Shown here: positions 18,705-30,471 of the stretch, piece by piece | Numbering within the stretch: the stretch's first letter is position 1 | How the letters are laid out: each line of letters opens with the position of its first letter | Assembly (NCBI GenBank): GCA_963754065.1 | Contig: CAVWFH010000004.1 | Span: forward strand, 198,228 to 262,227 | Source of the DNA: JALORV01 sp963754065 | GTDB lineage: Bacteria; Pseudomonadota; Gammaproteobacteria; Burkholderiales; Burkholderiaceae_F | Direction of reading: 5' to 3' | DNA: 64,000 nt | Translations under genes and position numbers: made by a program | Notes under the pieces: model-generated | Told to the model about the DNA's origin: nothing | What the model saw: only the letters and a program-made list of their open reading frames with translations | Database searches by the model: none

Positions 18705-19177
18705 GAGTTGCTTTCAGCATAACCGAAAGAGAGATGACGTGGATTAATTCTTCTGTCTTATATAAGATAGTATTATTGCTCTCGCTGCCGGGGTCGGTAG
18801 CGCCGCCGTTAAGCCACCCTTCGAAGGCATGCGTAAGCGTCTGGATCGTTAATGAGCCGCGTTACTCCGATCACCGTCCCGGCTTGCCAGGGTCAGCCAC
18901 CTCCCGGGCACGATCGCCGCATGGAACTCGGCGCTGCGCGCCGTCGGCGCCGGCCGGGATCACCAACGCCGGGATCGCGCCGTACGCGCAACCGGCACGG
19001 CACGGCGCGCAACACCCGGCTAGGTCAAGGCGAGCGCGTAACAGCGGCAGTACACTCCTCCGGCTCACGCGCCGGTGCTTTCGTTCCGGTTAGCACGACG
19101 GATTTCACGGTGGCCCTACGGCCGCCGACCTCGCCCGCCATTCTTATCGTCCACCGCATCTCCAGGAGAACACTCCC
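18705..19177. other. Divergent gntR-mdh intergenic region
   Basis: This 473-bp gap should hold the divergent promoters of gntR and mdh. Its first 80 bases are clearly AT-rich (around 18741-18780) compared with the rest and contain the palindrome TCTTATATAAGA and several TATAAT-like hexamers. The remainder, about 18790-19150, contains only short open frames with no family signal. I see no gene in it. Confidence 0.6.
18756..18767. promoter_or_regulatory. Palindromic operator candidate TCTTATATAAGA
   Basis: A perfect 12-base palindrome sits in an AT-rich island 52 bp before the gntR start, between gntR and mdh. Its form suits a dimeric GntR/HutC repressor, and its position suggests control of gntR and of the mdh-prp operon. 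Binding is inferred, not shown. Confidence 0.6.
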
Positions 19178-20164
19178 ATGAGCAAAGCTCCCGTACGCGT
19201 TGCCGTCACCGGCGCTGCCGGACAAATCGGTTACTCGCTGCTGTTCCGCATCGCCTCCGGAGAAATGCTGGGCAAGGATCAGCCGGTGGTCCTGCAGCTC
19301 CTCGAGATCCCGGACGAGAAGGCACAGAAGGCCCTCAAGGGCGTGATGATGGAACTCGACGACTGCGCATTCCCGCTGCTCGCCGGCATGGAGGCGTCGA
19401 GCGACCCGACGGCCGCGTTCAAGGACACCGAGATCGCGTTGCTGGTCGGCGCACGCCCGCGCGGACCCGGCATGGAACGCAAGGACCTGCTTGCAGCCAA
19501 CGCGCAAATCTTTACGGCGCAAGGAAAGGCGCTGGACAAGTCTGCCAGCCGCAATGTCAAGGTGTTGGTCGTCGGCAACCCGGCCAACACCAACGCCTAC
19601 ATCGCGATGAAGTCCGCACCGTCCCTGCCCAAGGGCAATTTCACCGCCATGATGCGGCTCGACCACAACCGCGCGCTGTCGCAGCTCGCGGCCAAGACCG
19701 GCAAGCCGGTCGCGTCGATCGAGAAGCTCGTGGTGTGGGGCAACCACTCGCCGACGATGTACCCGGACATCCGCTTTGCAACGATCGGCGGGCAGCCGGC
19801 CACACCGATGGTCGACCCGACCTGGTATCGCGACACCTACATGCCTACCGTAGGCAAGCGCGGCGCGGCGATCATCGAGGCGCGCGGCCTGTCTTCGGCC
19901 GCCTCTGCGGCTAACGCAGCGATCGACCACATCCGCGACTGGACGCTCGGAACGAACGGCCGCTGGGTAACGATGGGTGTGCCGTCCGACGGCAGCTATG
20001 GAGTACCGGAAGAGATCATCTACGGCGTCCCGTGCGTCTGCGCCGGCGGCAAGTACGAGGTGGTCAAGGGCCTGGCCATCGACGAGTTCTCGCGCGGCAA
20101 GATGGACAACACCCTCAAGGAACTGATCGAGGAACGCGACGGGGTCAAGCACCTGCTTGGCTGA
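19178..20164 (+). CDS. mdh: Malate dehydrogenase
   Basis: This 328-residue NAD-dependent enzyme interconverts malate and oxaloacetate. The Rossmann motif is TGAAGQIGYSLLFRI at the N-terminus, NPANTNA marks the substrate loop, and the catalytic Asp/His pair lies in RLDHNRALSQL and VWGNHSPTMYPD. The ATG is preceded by AGGAG at 9 bases. It is the first gene of a same-strand run, mdh-prpB-prpC-GNAT-prpD-acnA, with gaps of 69 bp or less. Regulation by the divergent GntR protein is likely. Confidence 0.97.
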   Translation: MSKAPVRVAVTGAAGQIGYSLLFRIASGEMLGKDQPVVLQLLEIPDEKAQKALKGVMMELDDCAFPLLAGMEASSDPTAAFKDTEIALLVGARPRGPGMERKDLLAANAQIFTAQGKALDKSASRNVKVLVVGNPANTNAYIAMKSAPSLPKGNFTAMMRLDHNRALSQLAAKTGKPVASIEKLVVWGNHSPTMYPDIRFATIGGQPATPMVDPTWYRDTYMPTVGKRGAAIIEARGLSSAASAANAAIDHIRDWTLGTNGRWVTMGVPSDGSYGVPEEIIYGVPCVCAGGKYEVVKGLAIDEFSRGKMDNTLKELIEERDGVKHLLG

Positions 20165-20206
20165 GCCCGACATGGCGACAATCGCAGCCCGTAAGGAGAA
20201 ATGCCG

Positions 20207-21088
20207 ATGAGTTCGTCCGCGGGGGCCCGCTTTCGCGAGGCACTGCAACAGGAACGTCCGCTGCAGATCGTCGGCACCATCATCGCCAACCACGCACTGA
20301 TGGCGCGGCACGTCGGCTACCGCGCCATCTACCTGTCAGGTGGCGGTGTGGCTGCCGGTTCGCTCGGCATGCCGGACCTGGGCATCAATACGCTCGACGA
20401 CGTCCTCACCGACACGCGCCGCATCACCGACGTGTGTGACCTGCCGCTGCTGGTCGACATCGACACCGGCTTCGGCCCCAGTGCTTTCAACATCGCCCGC
20501 ACGGTCAAGTCGTTGATCAAGGCCGGCGCCGCCGCCTGCCATATCGAGGACCAGGTAGGAGCCAAGCGTTGCGGTCATCGGCCGGGCAAGGAAATCGTCA
20601 CGACCGACGAGATGGTCGACCGCGTCAGGGCGGCTGCCGATGCGAAGACCGATTCCTCCTTCTTCCTCATCGCGCGCACCGATGCCATCGCAGTCGAGGG
20701 CATCGATCGTGCGATCGAGCGCGCTATGGCATGCGTCGAGGCCGGCGCCGACGGCATCTTCGCGGAGGCTGCCCAGGACCTAGCCACCTACCGACGCTTT
20801 GTGGACGCAGTGAAGGTGCCGGTGCTCGCGAACATCACCGAGTTCGGCGCGACGCCGCTGTTCACGGTCAAGGAGCTCGGCGACGCCGGGGCGGCGATGG
20901 TGCTGTATCCGCTGTCGGCGTTCCGCGCGATGAACAAGGCGGCCCTCAACGTCTACACGACGCTGCGCCGCGACGGCACGCAGCAGGGCGTCGTCGAGAC
21001 GATGCAGACACGCATGGAACTGTATGACGTGATCGGCTACCAGGCGTACGAGGATCGACTCGATCAGCTGTTTGCAAAGCGGAAGTAG
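20207..21088 (+). CDS. prpB: 2-Methylisocitrate lyase
   Basis: This 293-residue member of the isocitrate lyase/PEP mutase superfamily splits 2-methylisocitrate into pyruvate and succinate in propionate degradation. The signature loop KRCGHRPGK is present (K[KR]CGH is the lyase motif), with the Mg-binding block VDIDTGFG and HIEDQVGAKRCGH. The ATG at 20207 is chosen over the one at 20201 because AGGAG at 20194-20198 is 8 bases from it and only 2 from the other. prpC follows after 51 bp. Confidence 0.95.
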   Translation: MSSSAGARFREALQQERPLQIVGTIIANHALMARHVGYRAIYLSGGGVAAGSLGMPDLGINTLDDVLTDTRRITDVCDLPLLVDIDTGFGPSAFNIARTVKSLIKAGAAACHIEDQVGAKRCGHRPGKEIVTTDEMVDRVRAAADAKTDSSFFLIARTDAIAVEGIDRAIERAMACVEAGADGIFAEAAQDLATYRRFVDAVKVPVLANITEFGATPLFTVKELGDAGAAMVLYPLSAFRAMNKAALNVYTTLRRDGTQQGVVETMQTRMELYDVIGYQAYEDRLDQLFAKRK

Positions 21089-21139
21089 GCCTTGCCTCGA
21101 CGCATGGCCGATACAGAACACGCGAACTGAGGAGGACAG

Positions 21140-22297
21140 ATGAACGACACACCCGCCCCTGAGGCGCCCAAGGCGAAGAAATCCGTGGCCTTGTCCGGAG
21201 TGGTGGCCGGAAATACGGCGCTTTGCACCGTCGGCCGCACCGGCAACGACCTGCACTACCGCGGCTACGACATCCTCGACATTGCGGACACCTGCGAGTT
21301 CGAGGAAATAGCGCACCTGCTGGTGCACGGCAAGCTGCCGAACCGCGCCGAGCTGGCTGCCTACAAGACCAAGCTGATCTCGCTGCGCGGCCTGCCGGCC
21401 AACGTCAAGGCGGCACTCGAGTGGCTGCCGGCGTCGAGCCATCCGATGGACGTGATGCGCACGGGCGTGTCGGCGCTCGGCTGCGTGCTGCCCGAGAAGG
21501 ACGACCACAACGTCCCCGGCGCCAAGGACATCGCCGACCGCCTGATGGCTTCGCTGGGATCGATGCTGCTCTACTGGTACCACTACAGCATCAACGGCCG
21601 GCGCATCGAAGTCGAAACCGACGACGACACGATCGGTGGGCACTTCCTGCATCTGCTGCACGGGCGGCCCCCGAGCGAACTGTGGGTCAAGGCGATGCAC
21701 ACCTCGCTGATCCTGTACGCCGAGCACGAGTTCAATGCCTCGACGTTCACCGCGCGCGTGATCGCGGGGACAGGCTCGGACTTCTATTCGGCGATCGCAG
21801 GTGCGATCGGCGCCCTGCGCGGACCCAAGCACGGCGGCGCCAACGAGGTCGCCTTCGAGATCCAGAAGCGCTACGAGACCCCGGACGAGGCCGAGGCTGA
21901 CATTCGCCGCCGCGTCGAAGCCAGGGAAGTAGTCATCGGGTTCGGGCATCCGGTGTACACCGTCTCCGATCCGCGCAACAAGGTGATCAAGGAAGTCGCG
22001 CGCGCACTGTCGAAAGATGCCGGCAACATGAAGATGTTCGGCATCGGCGAGCGACTCGAAGCCGTGATGTGGGACGCCAAGAAGATGTTTCCGAATCTCG
22101 ACTGGTTCAGCGCCGTCAGCTACCACATGCTGGGCGTTCCCACGTCCATGTTCACGCCGCTTTTCGTCATCTCGCGCACCAGCGGCTGGAGCGCGCACAT
22201 CATCGAGCAGCGCCTCGACAACAAGATCATCCGCCCCAGCGCTAATTACATAGGCCCGGAAGATCTGAAGTTCGTTCCGCTGGCGAAGCGGGCCTGA
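21140..22297 (+). CDS. prpC: 2-Methylcitrate synthase
   Basis: This 385-residue member of the citrate synthase superfamily condenses propionyl-CoA with oxaloacetate. Its catalytic blocks are AEHEFNASTFTARV, GPKHGGANEVAFEI and GFGHPVYTVSDPR. It lacks the N-terminal extension of the gltA product, which with the prpB and prpD neighbours identifies it as PrpC. GAGGAG precedes the ATG. The stop overlaps the start of the GNAT gene as TGATG. Confidence 0.95.
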   Translation: MNDTPAPEAPKAKKSVALSGVVAGNTALCTVGRTGNDLHYRGYDILDIADTCEFEEIAHLLVHGKLPNRAELAAYKTKLISLRGLPANVKAALEWLPASSHPMDVMRTGVSALGCVLPEKDDHNVPGAKDIADRLMASLGSMLLYWYHYSINGRRIEVETDDDTIGGHFLHLLHGRPPSELWVKAMHTSLILYAEHEFNASTFTARVIAGTGSDFYSAIAGAIGALRGPKHGGANEVAFEIQKRYETPDEAEADIRRRVEAREVVIGFGHPVYTVSDPRNKVIKEVARALSKDAGNMKMFGIGERLEAVMWDAKKMFPNLDWFSAVSYHMLGVPTSMFTPLFVISRTSGWSAHIIEQRLDNKIIRPSANYIGPEDLKFVPLAKRA

Positions 22298-22779
22298 TGG
22301 CTGAAGTAACGCTCAACGGCCTGACGGTGCGCCGCGCGCAGCGTGCCGACCTGCCACGCCTGCTCGAACTGCTAGCCGACGACGAACTCGGCAAGAATCG
22401 CGAAGGCGTCGGCAGCGACGATCCCGCGTACATACGGGCGTTCGATGCGATCGACCGCGATCCGAACCAGAGCCTGCTGCTCGCCGAACTCGATGGCCGA
22501 GTCGTGGGAATGCTGCAGGTCACGTTCATACCCGGCCTGAGCCGACGCGGCGCCTGGCGCGCCAACATCGAGGCAGTCCGAGTTGACAGCAGCGTGCGCC
22601 GGCGCGGCATCGGCGGATGGCTGGTGTCGCGCGCGCTCGACAACGCGCGCAAGCGCGGCTGTCGACTCGCTCAACTGACCAGCGACGGGCGGCGCACCGA
22701 GGCCCATCGCTTCTATGAGCGCCTCGGGTTCACCGACTCGCATATCGGCTACAAGCTGTTACTGGAAAACGCCGAGTGA
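22297..22779 (+). CDS. GNAT-family N-acetyltransferase in the prp operon
   Basis: This 160-residue protein has the acetyl-CoA-binding motif VRRRGIGGWLVSRAL (about 99-113) and the GNAT C-terminal block AHRFYERLGF. Such proteins acetylate small molecules or protein amines. Its start overlaps the prpC stop, so it is translated with the methylcitrate genes. It might acetylate a pathway metabolite or regulate PrpC, PrpD or an acyl-CoA enzyme by lysine acetylation. This is inference only; the target is unknown. Confidence 0.85.
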   Translation: MAEVTLNGLTVRRAQRADLPRLLELLADDELGKNREGVGSDDPAYIRAFDAIDRDPNQSLLLAELDGRVVGMLQVTFIPGLSRRGAWRANIEAVRVDSSVRRRGIGGWLVSRALDNARKRGCRLAQLTSDGRRTEAHRFYERLGFTDSHIGYKLLLENAE

Positions 22780-22848
22780 GCCCTCCGACCCTCGCGCGAA
22801 CCGATCTCAACACCTGATCCATCAAAGTTCAGAAAGGAACGACCCGAC

Positions 22849-24300
22849 ATGGGCAGCCACATCAGCAACGTCCGCCCGAAGCCTGACAAGGTTCTCGTCG
22901 ACATCGCCGACTACGTCCTGAAGTACAAGATCAAGAGCAAGGAGGCGATCGACACCGCGCGCTACTGCCTGATGGACACGCTCGGCTGCGGCTTCGAGGC
23001 GCTCGAGTATCCGGCCTGTACCAAGATGCTTGGCCCCGTCGTGCAAGGCACGGTCGTGCCGAACGGCGCGAAGGTTCCGGGGACGTCGTTCCAGATGGAT
23101 CCGGTGAAGTCGGCATTCGACATCGGCGCGATGATCCGCTGGCTCGACTTCAACGACACGTGGCTCGCGGCCGAATGGGGCCATCCGTCGGATAACCTGG
23201 GCGGCATTCTCGCGACCGCCGACTGGCTGAGCCGCAATGCGGTCGCCGCCGGCAAGAAACCGCTCACGGTGGCCGACGTGCTGGTCGCGATGGTCAAGGC
23301 ACACGAGATCCAGGGCTGCATCGCGCTGGAGAATTCCTTTAACAAGGTTGGCCTCGACCACGTAGTTCTGGTGAAGGTAGCCAGTACGGCAGTCGTCGCC
23401 CAGATGCTGGGGCTCACGCGCGACGAGATCATCAACGCCGTGTCGCTGGCCTGGGTCGACGGCCAGTCGCTGCGCACCTACCGCCATGCGCCCAATACGG
23501 GCTCGCGCAAGAGCTGGGCCGCGGGCGATGCCACCAGCCGTGCCGTGCGCCTGGCGCTGATCGCCAGGACCGGCGAGATGGGCTATCCCTCGGTGCTGAG
23601 CGCCAAGGGCTGGGGTTTCTACGACGTGCTGTTCAAGGGCAACGAGTTCAAATTCCAGCGACCCTACGGCAGCTACGTCATGGAAAACGTGCTCTTCAAG
23701 ATCAGCTTCCCGGCCGAGTTCCACTCGCAGACTGCAGTGGAGGCCGCGATGACAATCCACGGCGAGCTGAAGAAACTCGGCAAGTCGGAAAAAGACATCA
23801 AGAAGATCACGATCCGCACGCACGAGGCGTGCATCCGCATCATCGACAAGAAGGGGCCGCTCAACAATCCGGCCGACCGCGACCACTGCATCCAGTACAT
23901 GGTGGCGGTGCCGATCATCTTCGGGCGCCTCACGGCATCGGACTACGAGGACAACGTGGCCTCGGATCCGCGCATCGATGCATTGCGCGACAGGATCGAG
24001 TGCGTCGAGGACAAGGCGTTCACGAAGGACTACCACGACCCGAGCAAGCGCTCGATCGCCAACGCGCTGACGGTCGAGTTCATTGACGGCAAGAAGTTGA
24101 AGGAAATCGTCGTCGAGTACCCGATCGGCCACAAGCGCCGCCGCAAGGAAGGCATGCCAGTGCTGGTTGCCAAGTTCCAGACCAACCTGTCACGGGTCTT
24201 CCCGTCGAAGCAGGCGGCTGCGATCCTCGACCTGTGCCTGGACGCGAAACGGCTCGACGCCACCCCTGTCAATGAATTCGTCGACCTGATGGTCATCTAG
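22849..24300 (+). CDS. prpD: 2-Methylcitrate dehydratase
   Basis: This 483-residue MmgE/PrpD-family enzyme dehydrates 2-methylcitrate to 2-methyl-cis-aconitate without an iron-sulfur cluster. Family blocks RWLDFNDTWLAAEWGHPSDN, AHEIQG and SVLSAKGWGFYDV are visible. AAAGGA lies before the ATG. No acnD or prpF gene is present, so the cluster-free PrpD route with AcnA for rehydration is expected. acnA begins 26 bp downstream. Confidence 0.95.
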   Translation: MGSHISNVRPKPDKVLVDIADYVLKYKIKSKEAIDTARYCLMDTLGCGFEALEYPACTKMLGPVVQGTVVPNGAKVPGTSFQMDPVKSAFDIGAMIRWLDFNDTWLAAEWGHPSDNLGGILATADWLSRNAVAAGKKPLTVADVLVAMVKAHEIQGCIALENSFNKVGLDHVVLVKVASTAVVAQMLGLTRDEIINAVSLAWVDGQSLRTYRHAPNTGSRKSWAAGDATSRAVRLALIARTGEMGYPSVLSAKGWGFYDVLFKGNEFKFQRPYGSYVMENVLFKISFPAEFHSQTAVEAAMTIHGELKKLGKSEKDIKKITIRTHEACIRIIDKKGPLNNPADRDHCIQYMVAVPIIFGRLTASDYEDNVASDPRIDALRDRIECVEDKAFTKDYHDPSKRSIANALTVEFIDGKKLKEIVVEYPIGHKRRRKEGMPVLVAKFQTNLSRVFPSKQAAAILDLCLDAKRLDATPVNEFVDLMVI

Positions 24301-24326
24301 CAGTTCACCGACTCCGAGGCCCTCCC

Positions 24327-27116
<2,790 letters not shown>

Positions 27117-27143
<27 letters not shown>

Positions 27144-27385
27144 GAACACGGCAGGTGCCTGCATACTTTGAACGCCTTGCGAACGCGCGGCCCGGTTCTC
27201 AGGCAGATACTCGCCGCCTGAGAACACGGCAGGTGCCTGCTTGCTTTGAACGCCACGCGGCCGCGCTACGTGGTTCTCAGGCAGCTACTCGCAGACTGAG
27301 AACACGGCAGGTGTCTGCACACATTGAACGCCGCGCGACCGCGCGGCGCGGCTCTCATGCAGCTGCGCTCTGCCTGCATACACGT
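27117..27385 (+). repeat. 78-bp tandem repeat overlapping the acnA 3' end
   Basis: Units begin at 27117, 27195, 27273 and 27351, an exact 78-base period. The first three are full length, and the fourth is partial and more diverged. Each opens with the hairpin core GTTCTCAGGCAG...CTGAGAAC. In unit 1 this is a perfect 13-base-pair stem with a 5-base loop (27117-27147) that contains the acnA stop. Downstream in each unit is a conserved ACGGCAGGTG(C/T)CTGC motif, itself a short palindrome, then TTGAACGCC. Units differ by scattered substitutions but no indels. The array looks like repeated duplication of the acnA end and its hairpin. Confidence 0.93.
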
Positions 27386-27386
27386 C

Positions 27387-27527
27387 ATGACCGAAAAAGC
27401 AGAACCATCCGTTGAACCCGCCATCGTGACCCGCGGCGACGCTCCGGGTCGCTGGCCGAGCGCGATTCCGCTGCTGATGCTCTCCCTGCTCGGCTTGATG
27501 CTGCTGCACTCCTGCGTGCCGCGCTGA
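27387..27527 (+). CDS. Small single-pass membrane protein (46 residues)
   Basis: This short open frame begins just after the repeat array. It would encode 46 residues with a polar N-terminus and one hydrophobic segment (about 23-42, AIPLLMLSLLGLMLLHSC). No strong Shine-Dalgarno sequence is seen and I know no family. The cysteine after the hydrophobic run is in the wrong place for a lipobox. It may be a real small membrane protein or chance. Confidence 0.35.
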   Translation: MTEKAEPSVEPAIVTRGDAPGRWPSAIPLLMLSLLGLMLLHSCVPR

Positions 27528-27606
27528 GACAAGTTTTGGCCGCATCGGCCGGTTCTCGCGGCAATGGCCTGTGCTAGCCTGCCGCGGCCTGACCAATGGC
27601 CCGAGC

Positions 27607-28743
27607 ATGCCTGCCGAACCTGCGCACCCTTCCACACCGCCCGGTGCGCGCCTCGACACTGGCGCGGGCACCGTGCTGCACCTGACCGGTGCCTGGCGAC
27701 TGGGCGCCCTACCCGATATTGTCGACTCACTGGAGGTGCTGAGCCTGCCGCCGCAGATCTCGATCGACGGCAGCGCCGTGACGGAGATCGACACCGCCGC
27801 CGCCCTCGCACTCCTCGATCACCTGCAGCGTTCCGGAATCGACGCGAGTTCAGTGGAGCTCTCAGGTTTCGCACCGAACGAAGCACGCATCGTCGAGCAA
27901 GTGCGTCGGCGACTCGCCGAGATCAATGCGCCGGTCCCGCGGCACCGCCACCGACTGCTCGCGCAGATCGGGCGGCACACGCTCAACATACGTGACCTCG
28001 TCGCCGGGCACCTGACCTACGTGGGGATGGTCTTCGACGGATTGTTCCGAGGCGCGCTGTCCCCGACCGAGGTAAGGACGCGGGAACTGACCGTACAGCT
28101 CGAGCAGGTGTGCCTCAACGCGATCCCGGTGGTGTCGCTGGTCACGCTGCTGATCGGCGTCGTGGTCGCGTACCTGCTCGGGCTGCAGGCCGAGCAATAT
28201 GGCGCGAATATCTTCGTGGTCGATGGCGTCGGCATCGGCGCCACGCGCGAGTTTGCCCCGATCATCGTGGCGGTCATCGTCGCCGGCCGCTCAGGCGCCG
28301 CCTTCACTGCCCAGCTCGGATCGATGCGGCTGAACGAGGAGACCGATGCAATCCGCACGCTGGGACTGTCCCCGCTCGACGTGCTGGTCATGCCGCGCGT
28401 GTTTGCGCTGATGATCGCACTGCCGCTGCTCGTGTTCGTCGGCGACCTGATGAGCTTGGTCGGCGCCATGCTGATCGCCGGGCCGATGCTCGACATCACG
28501 CCCACCACCTTCCTCGCACGTCTGCAGGACAACCTGGCCATCAAGCATGTCTACGTCGGGCTGGTCAAGGCGCCGGTCTTCGCGCTGGTCATTGCGACGA
28601 TCGGCTGCCGGATGGGAATGATGGTCGAGCGCGACACGCGTGCGCTCGGGATGGCGACCACATCGACCGTAGTCCAGAGCATCGTCGCCGTGATACTGCT
28701 CGATGCGGCCTTTGCGGTGCTGTTCCAGGAACTCGGGATCTGA
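27607..28743 (+). CDS. mlaE: MlaE-family ABC transporter permease with N-terminal STAS-like domain
   Basis: This 378-residue permease belongs to an Mla/Mce-type lipid transporter. Residues about 15-105 look like a STAS domain (ISIDGSAVTEIDTAAALALLDHL). Residues about 120-378 are the MlaE domain with five or six membrane segments and the conserved EFAPIIVAVIVAGRSGAAFTAQLG and MRLNEETDAIRTLG. A GTG at 27571 would add 12 residues; the ATG at 27607 is preferred by alignment. Its stop overlaps the ATPase start (TGATG). The system probably moves phospholipid or sterol-like substrates across the periplasm. Confidence 0.92.
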   Translation: MPAEPAHPSTPPGARLDTGAGTVLHLTGAWRLGALPDIVDSLEVLSLPPQISIDGSAVTEIDTAAALALLDHLQRSGIDASSVELSGFAPNEARIVEQVRRRLAEINAPVPRHRHRLLAQIGRHTLNIRDLVAGHLTYVGMVFDGLFRGALSPTEVRTRELTVQLEQVCLNAIPVVSLVTLLIGVVVAYLLGLQAEQYGANIFVVDGVGIGATREFAPIIVAVIVAGRSGAAFTAQLGSMRLNEETDAIRTLGLSPLDVLVMPRVFALMIALPLLVFVGDLMSLVGAMLIAGPMLDITPTTFLARLQDNLAIKHVYVGLVKAPVFALVIATIGCRMGMMVERDTRALGMATTSTVVQSIVAVILLDAAFAVLFQELGI

Positions 28744-29525
28744 TGGCAACCCCGGGACCCGTGGTCATCGAGATCGACTCGATCGTGACGCGCTTCGGCG
28801 AGCAGTCGGTACACGATGGCGTGAGCTTCGATGTGCACAAAGGCACGCTGGTTGCGCTCATCGGCGGCAGCGGAACGGGCAAATCGGTATTGCTGCGCGA
28901 GATCATCGGCCTGCAGCGCCCGACGTCGGGCCGCATCCGCCTGCTGGGTACCGACATCTGGTCCACTCCCGACGATGAATTGAACGAGGTCCGACGGCGC
29001 TTCGGCATGATGTTCCAGGATGGGGCGCTCTTCTCGTCGCTTACGGTCGCGCAGAACATCGCGGTGCCGCTCACGGAGCACGCCAGCGTGCCCCCGGGGT
29101 TGCTCAACAGCCTGATCCATCTGCGTCTGGCGCAGGCCGGACTGAGCGCCGACGTCGCCGAGAAGATGCCGAGCGAACTGTCGGGTGGAATGCGCAAACG
29201 CGCGGCGATTGCGCGCGCCCTCGCGCTGGAACCCGAGATCCTTTTTCTCGACGAACCGACGTCAGGGCTCGATCCGACCACCGCACGCGCGTTCGATGGC
29301 ATGGTGCGGTCGCTGGTCGACGATCTCGGCATTACGGTGTTTCTCGTCACACACGACCTTGACACCTTGCTGACCGTCGTCGACCGTATCGTCGTGCTGG
29401 CGCGTGGCAAGGTGCTGGCGGACGGGCCGGCGCGCGACGTGATGCAGGTCGACGATCCGTGGATCAAGTCGTACTTCTCGGTCCGAACGATGGTGTCGGG
29501 CTCGGCACCTTCCCACTTAGAATGA
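28743..29525 (+). CDS. mlaF: MlaF-like ABC transporter ATP-binding protein
   Basis: This 260-residue ATPase has Walker A GGSGTGKSVLL (about 40-50), the Q-loop MFQDGALFSS, signature LSGGMRKRAAIARAL and Walker B LFLDEPTSGLDP, with switch His in VTHDLDTL. The LSGGMRKR signature is typical of MlaF. It overlaps mlaE by one base and is followed 7 bp later by the MCE gene, so the complex subunits are made together on the cytoplasmic side of the membrane. Confidence 0.94.
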   Translation: MATPGPVVIEIDSIVTRFGEQSVHDGVSFDVHKGTLVALIGGSGTGKSVLLREIIGLQRPTSGRIRLLGTDIWSTPDDELNEVRRRFGMMFQDGALFSSLTVAQNIAVPLTEHASVPPGLLNSLIHLRLAQAGLSADVAEKMPSELSGGMRKRAAIARALALEPEILFLDEPTSGLDPTTARAFDGMVRSLVDDLGITVFLVTHDLDTLLTVVDRIVVLARGKVLADGPARDVMQVDDPWIKSYFSVRTMVSGSAPSHLE

Positions 29526-29532
29526 TCGCACC

Positions 29533-30471
29533 ATGGAAGCGGACGCCAAGTACACCTACGTAGGCCTAGCCGTCATCGCGCTGATCGCAGCGCTGATCGG
29601 CGGGCTCATCTGGCTTAAGTCAGCCGGCGGCCGCAACGAATTCAACTACTACACGATCTACTTCGAGAAGCAGCCGCTCGACGGCCTGCAGATCGGCGCC
29701 GACGTGCTGATGCGCGGCATCAAGGTCGGACGCGTGGAAGACTATGCGCTGACGGCGGCCAACATCAACCGCGTGCGCGTGCTGATCCGCATCGATCGCC
29801 GTACGCCGGTCAGGACCAACACGGTTGCGGTGGTGACACGCAGCTTCGTGACCGGCATTGCCAAGATCGACCTGCAAACTCCCGATCCGCCGGGTCCCAC
29901 GCTGACGACGATTCTCGACGATGAGCCGTACCCCGTCATCACCGAGGGCACGTCCAATCTGGATGAAATTGCCAACCGCCTCAACATCGTGGGCGAAACC
30001 GCTGTCAAGACGCTCGAGAGCCTGAACGAGGTGCTGAAGCCCGAGAATCGGGCGGCCATCGACAAGACCCTGGCCAACCTGCGCGACCTCACCGGCGGGC
30101 TGAACCAGCGACTGAAAGAACTCGACCGTACGCTCGCGGCCGTCAACCGTGCCGCTGACGACATCGGCCGCTCGAGCACGCGCATCGCCGACGTCGCCGA
30201 CAGCACGGGCCAGGATCTGCGGCCCGCGCTGCGCCAGGCCGAGCGGACGATGAAGGACATTTCGGGTGCGACCATCGCCCTCGAGCAACAGGCTGCGCAG
30301 CTTTCTCAGGCCGTCAGCTCGACGGTGCTGTCGAGCGGTGATCAACTGGCCATCGCCATCAGCGAGCTCAAGTCGACGGGCGAGACTCTCAATCGACTCC
30401 TTGACCGACTGCAGGACCCGCGCGCCGCGTTGCTTGGGCCGACGCCGCAGCAACGCGGACCGGGAGAATGA
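29533..30471 (+). CDS. mlaD: MCE-family substrate-binding protein (MlaD-like)
   Basis: This 312-residue inner-membrane protein has one N-terminal membrane helix (about 9-29), an MCE domain (about 36-120, with GLQIGADVLMRGIKVGRV) and a long C-terminal helical, coiled-coil region (about 135-300). The length resembles Mce or PqiB-like proteins more than the short E. coli MlaD. No mlaC or mlaB gene follows; a lipoprotein gene does, overlapping by 4 bases (ATGA). Confidence 0.92.
   Translation: MEADAKYTYVGLAVIALIAALIGGLIWLKSAGGRNEFNYYTIYFEKQPLDGLQIGADVLMRGIKVGRVEDYALTAANINRVRVLIRIDRRTPVRTNTVAVVTRSFVTGIAKIDLQTPDPPGPTLTTILDDEPYPVITEGTSNLDEIANRLNIVGETAVKTLESLNEVLKPENRAAIDKTLANLRDLTGGLNQRLKELDRTLAAVNRAADDIGRSSTRIADVADSTGQDLRPALRQAERTMKDISGATIALEQQAAQLSQAVSSTVLSSGDQLAIAISELKSTGETLNRLLDRLQDPRAALLGPTPQQRGPGE

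Noticed and set aside
27155..27415. 86-codon open frame running through the 78-bp repeat units
   Set aside because: It exists only because the repeat period is a multiple of three. It has no ribosome binding site and shows no family signal.
27538..27550. GGCCG/CGGCC stem upstream of mlaE as a terminator
   Set aside because: There are only 5 base pairs and no T tract on the correct side.
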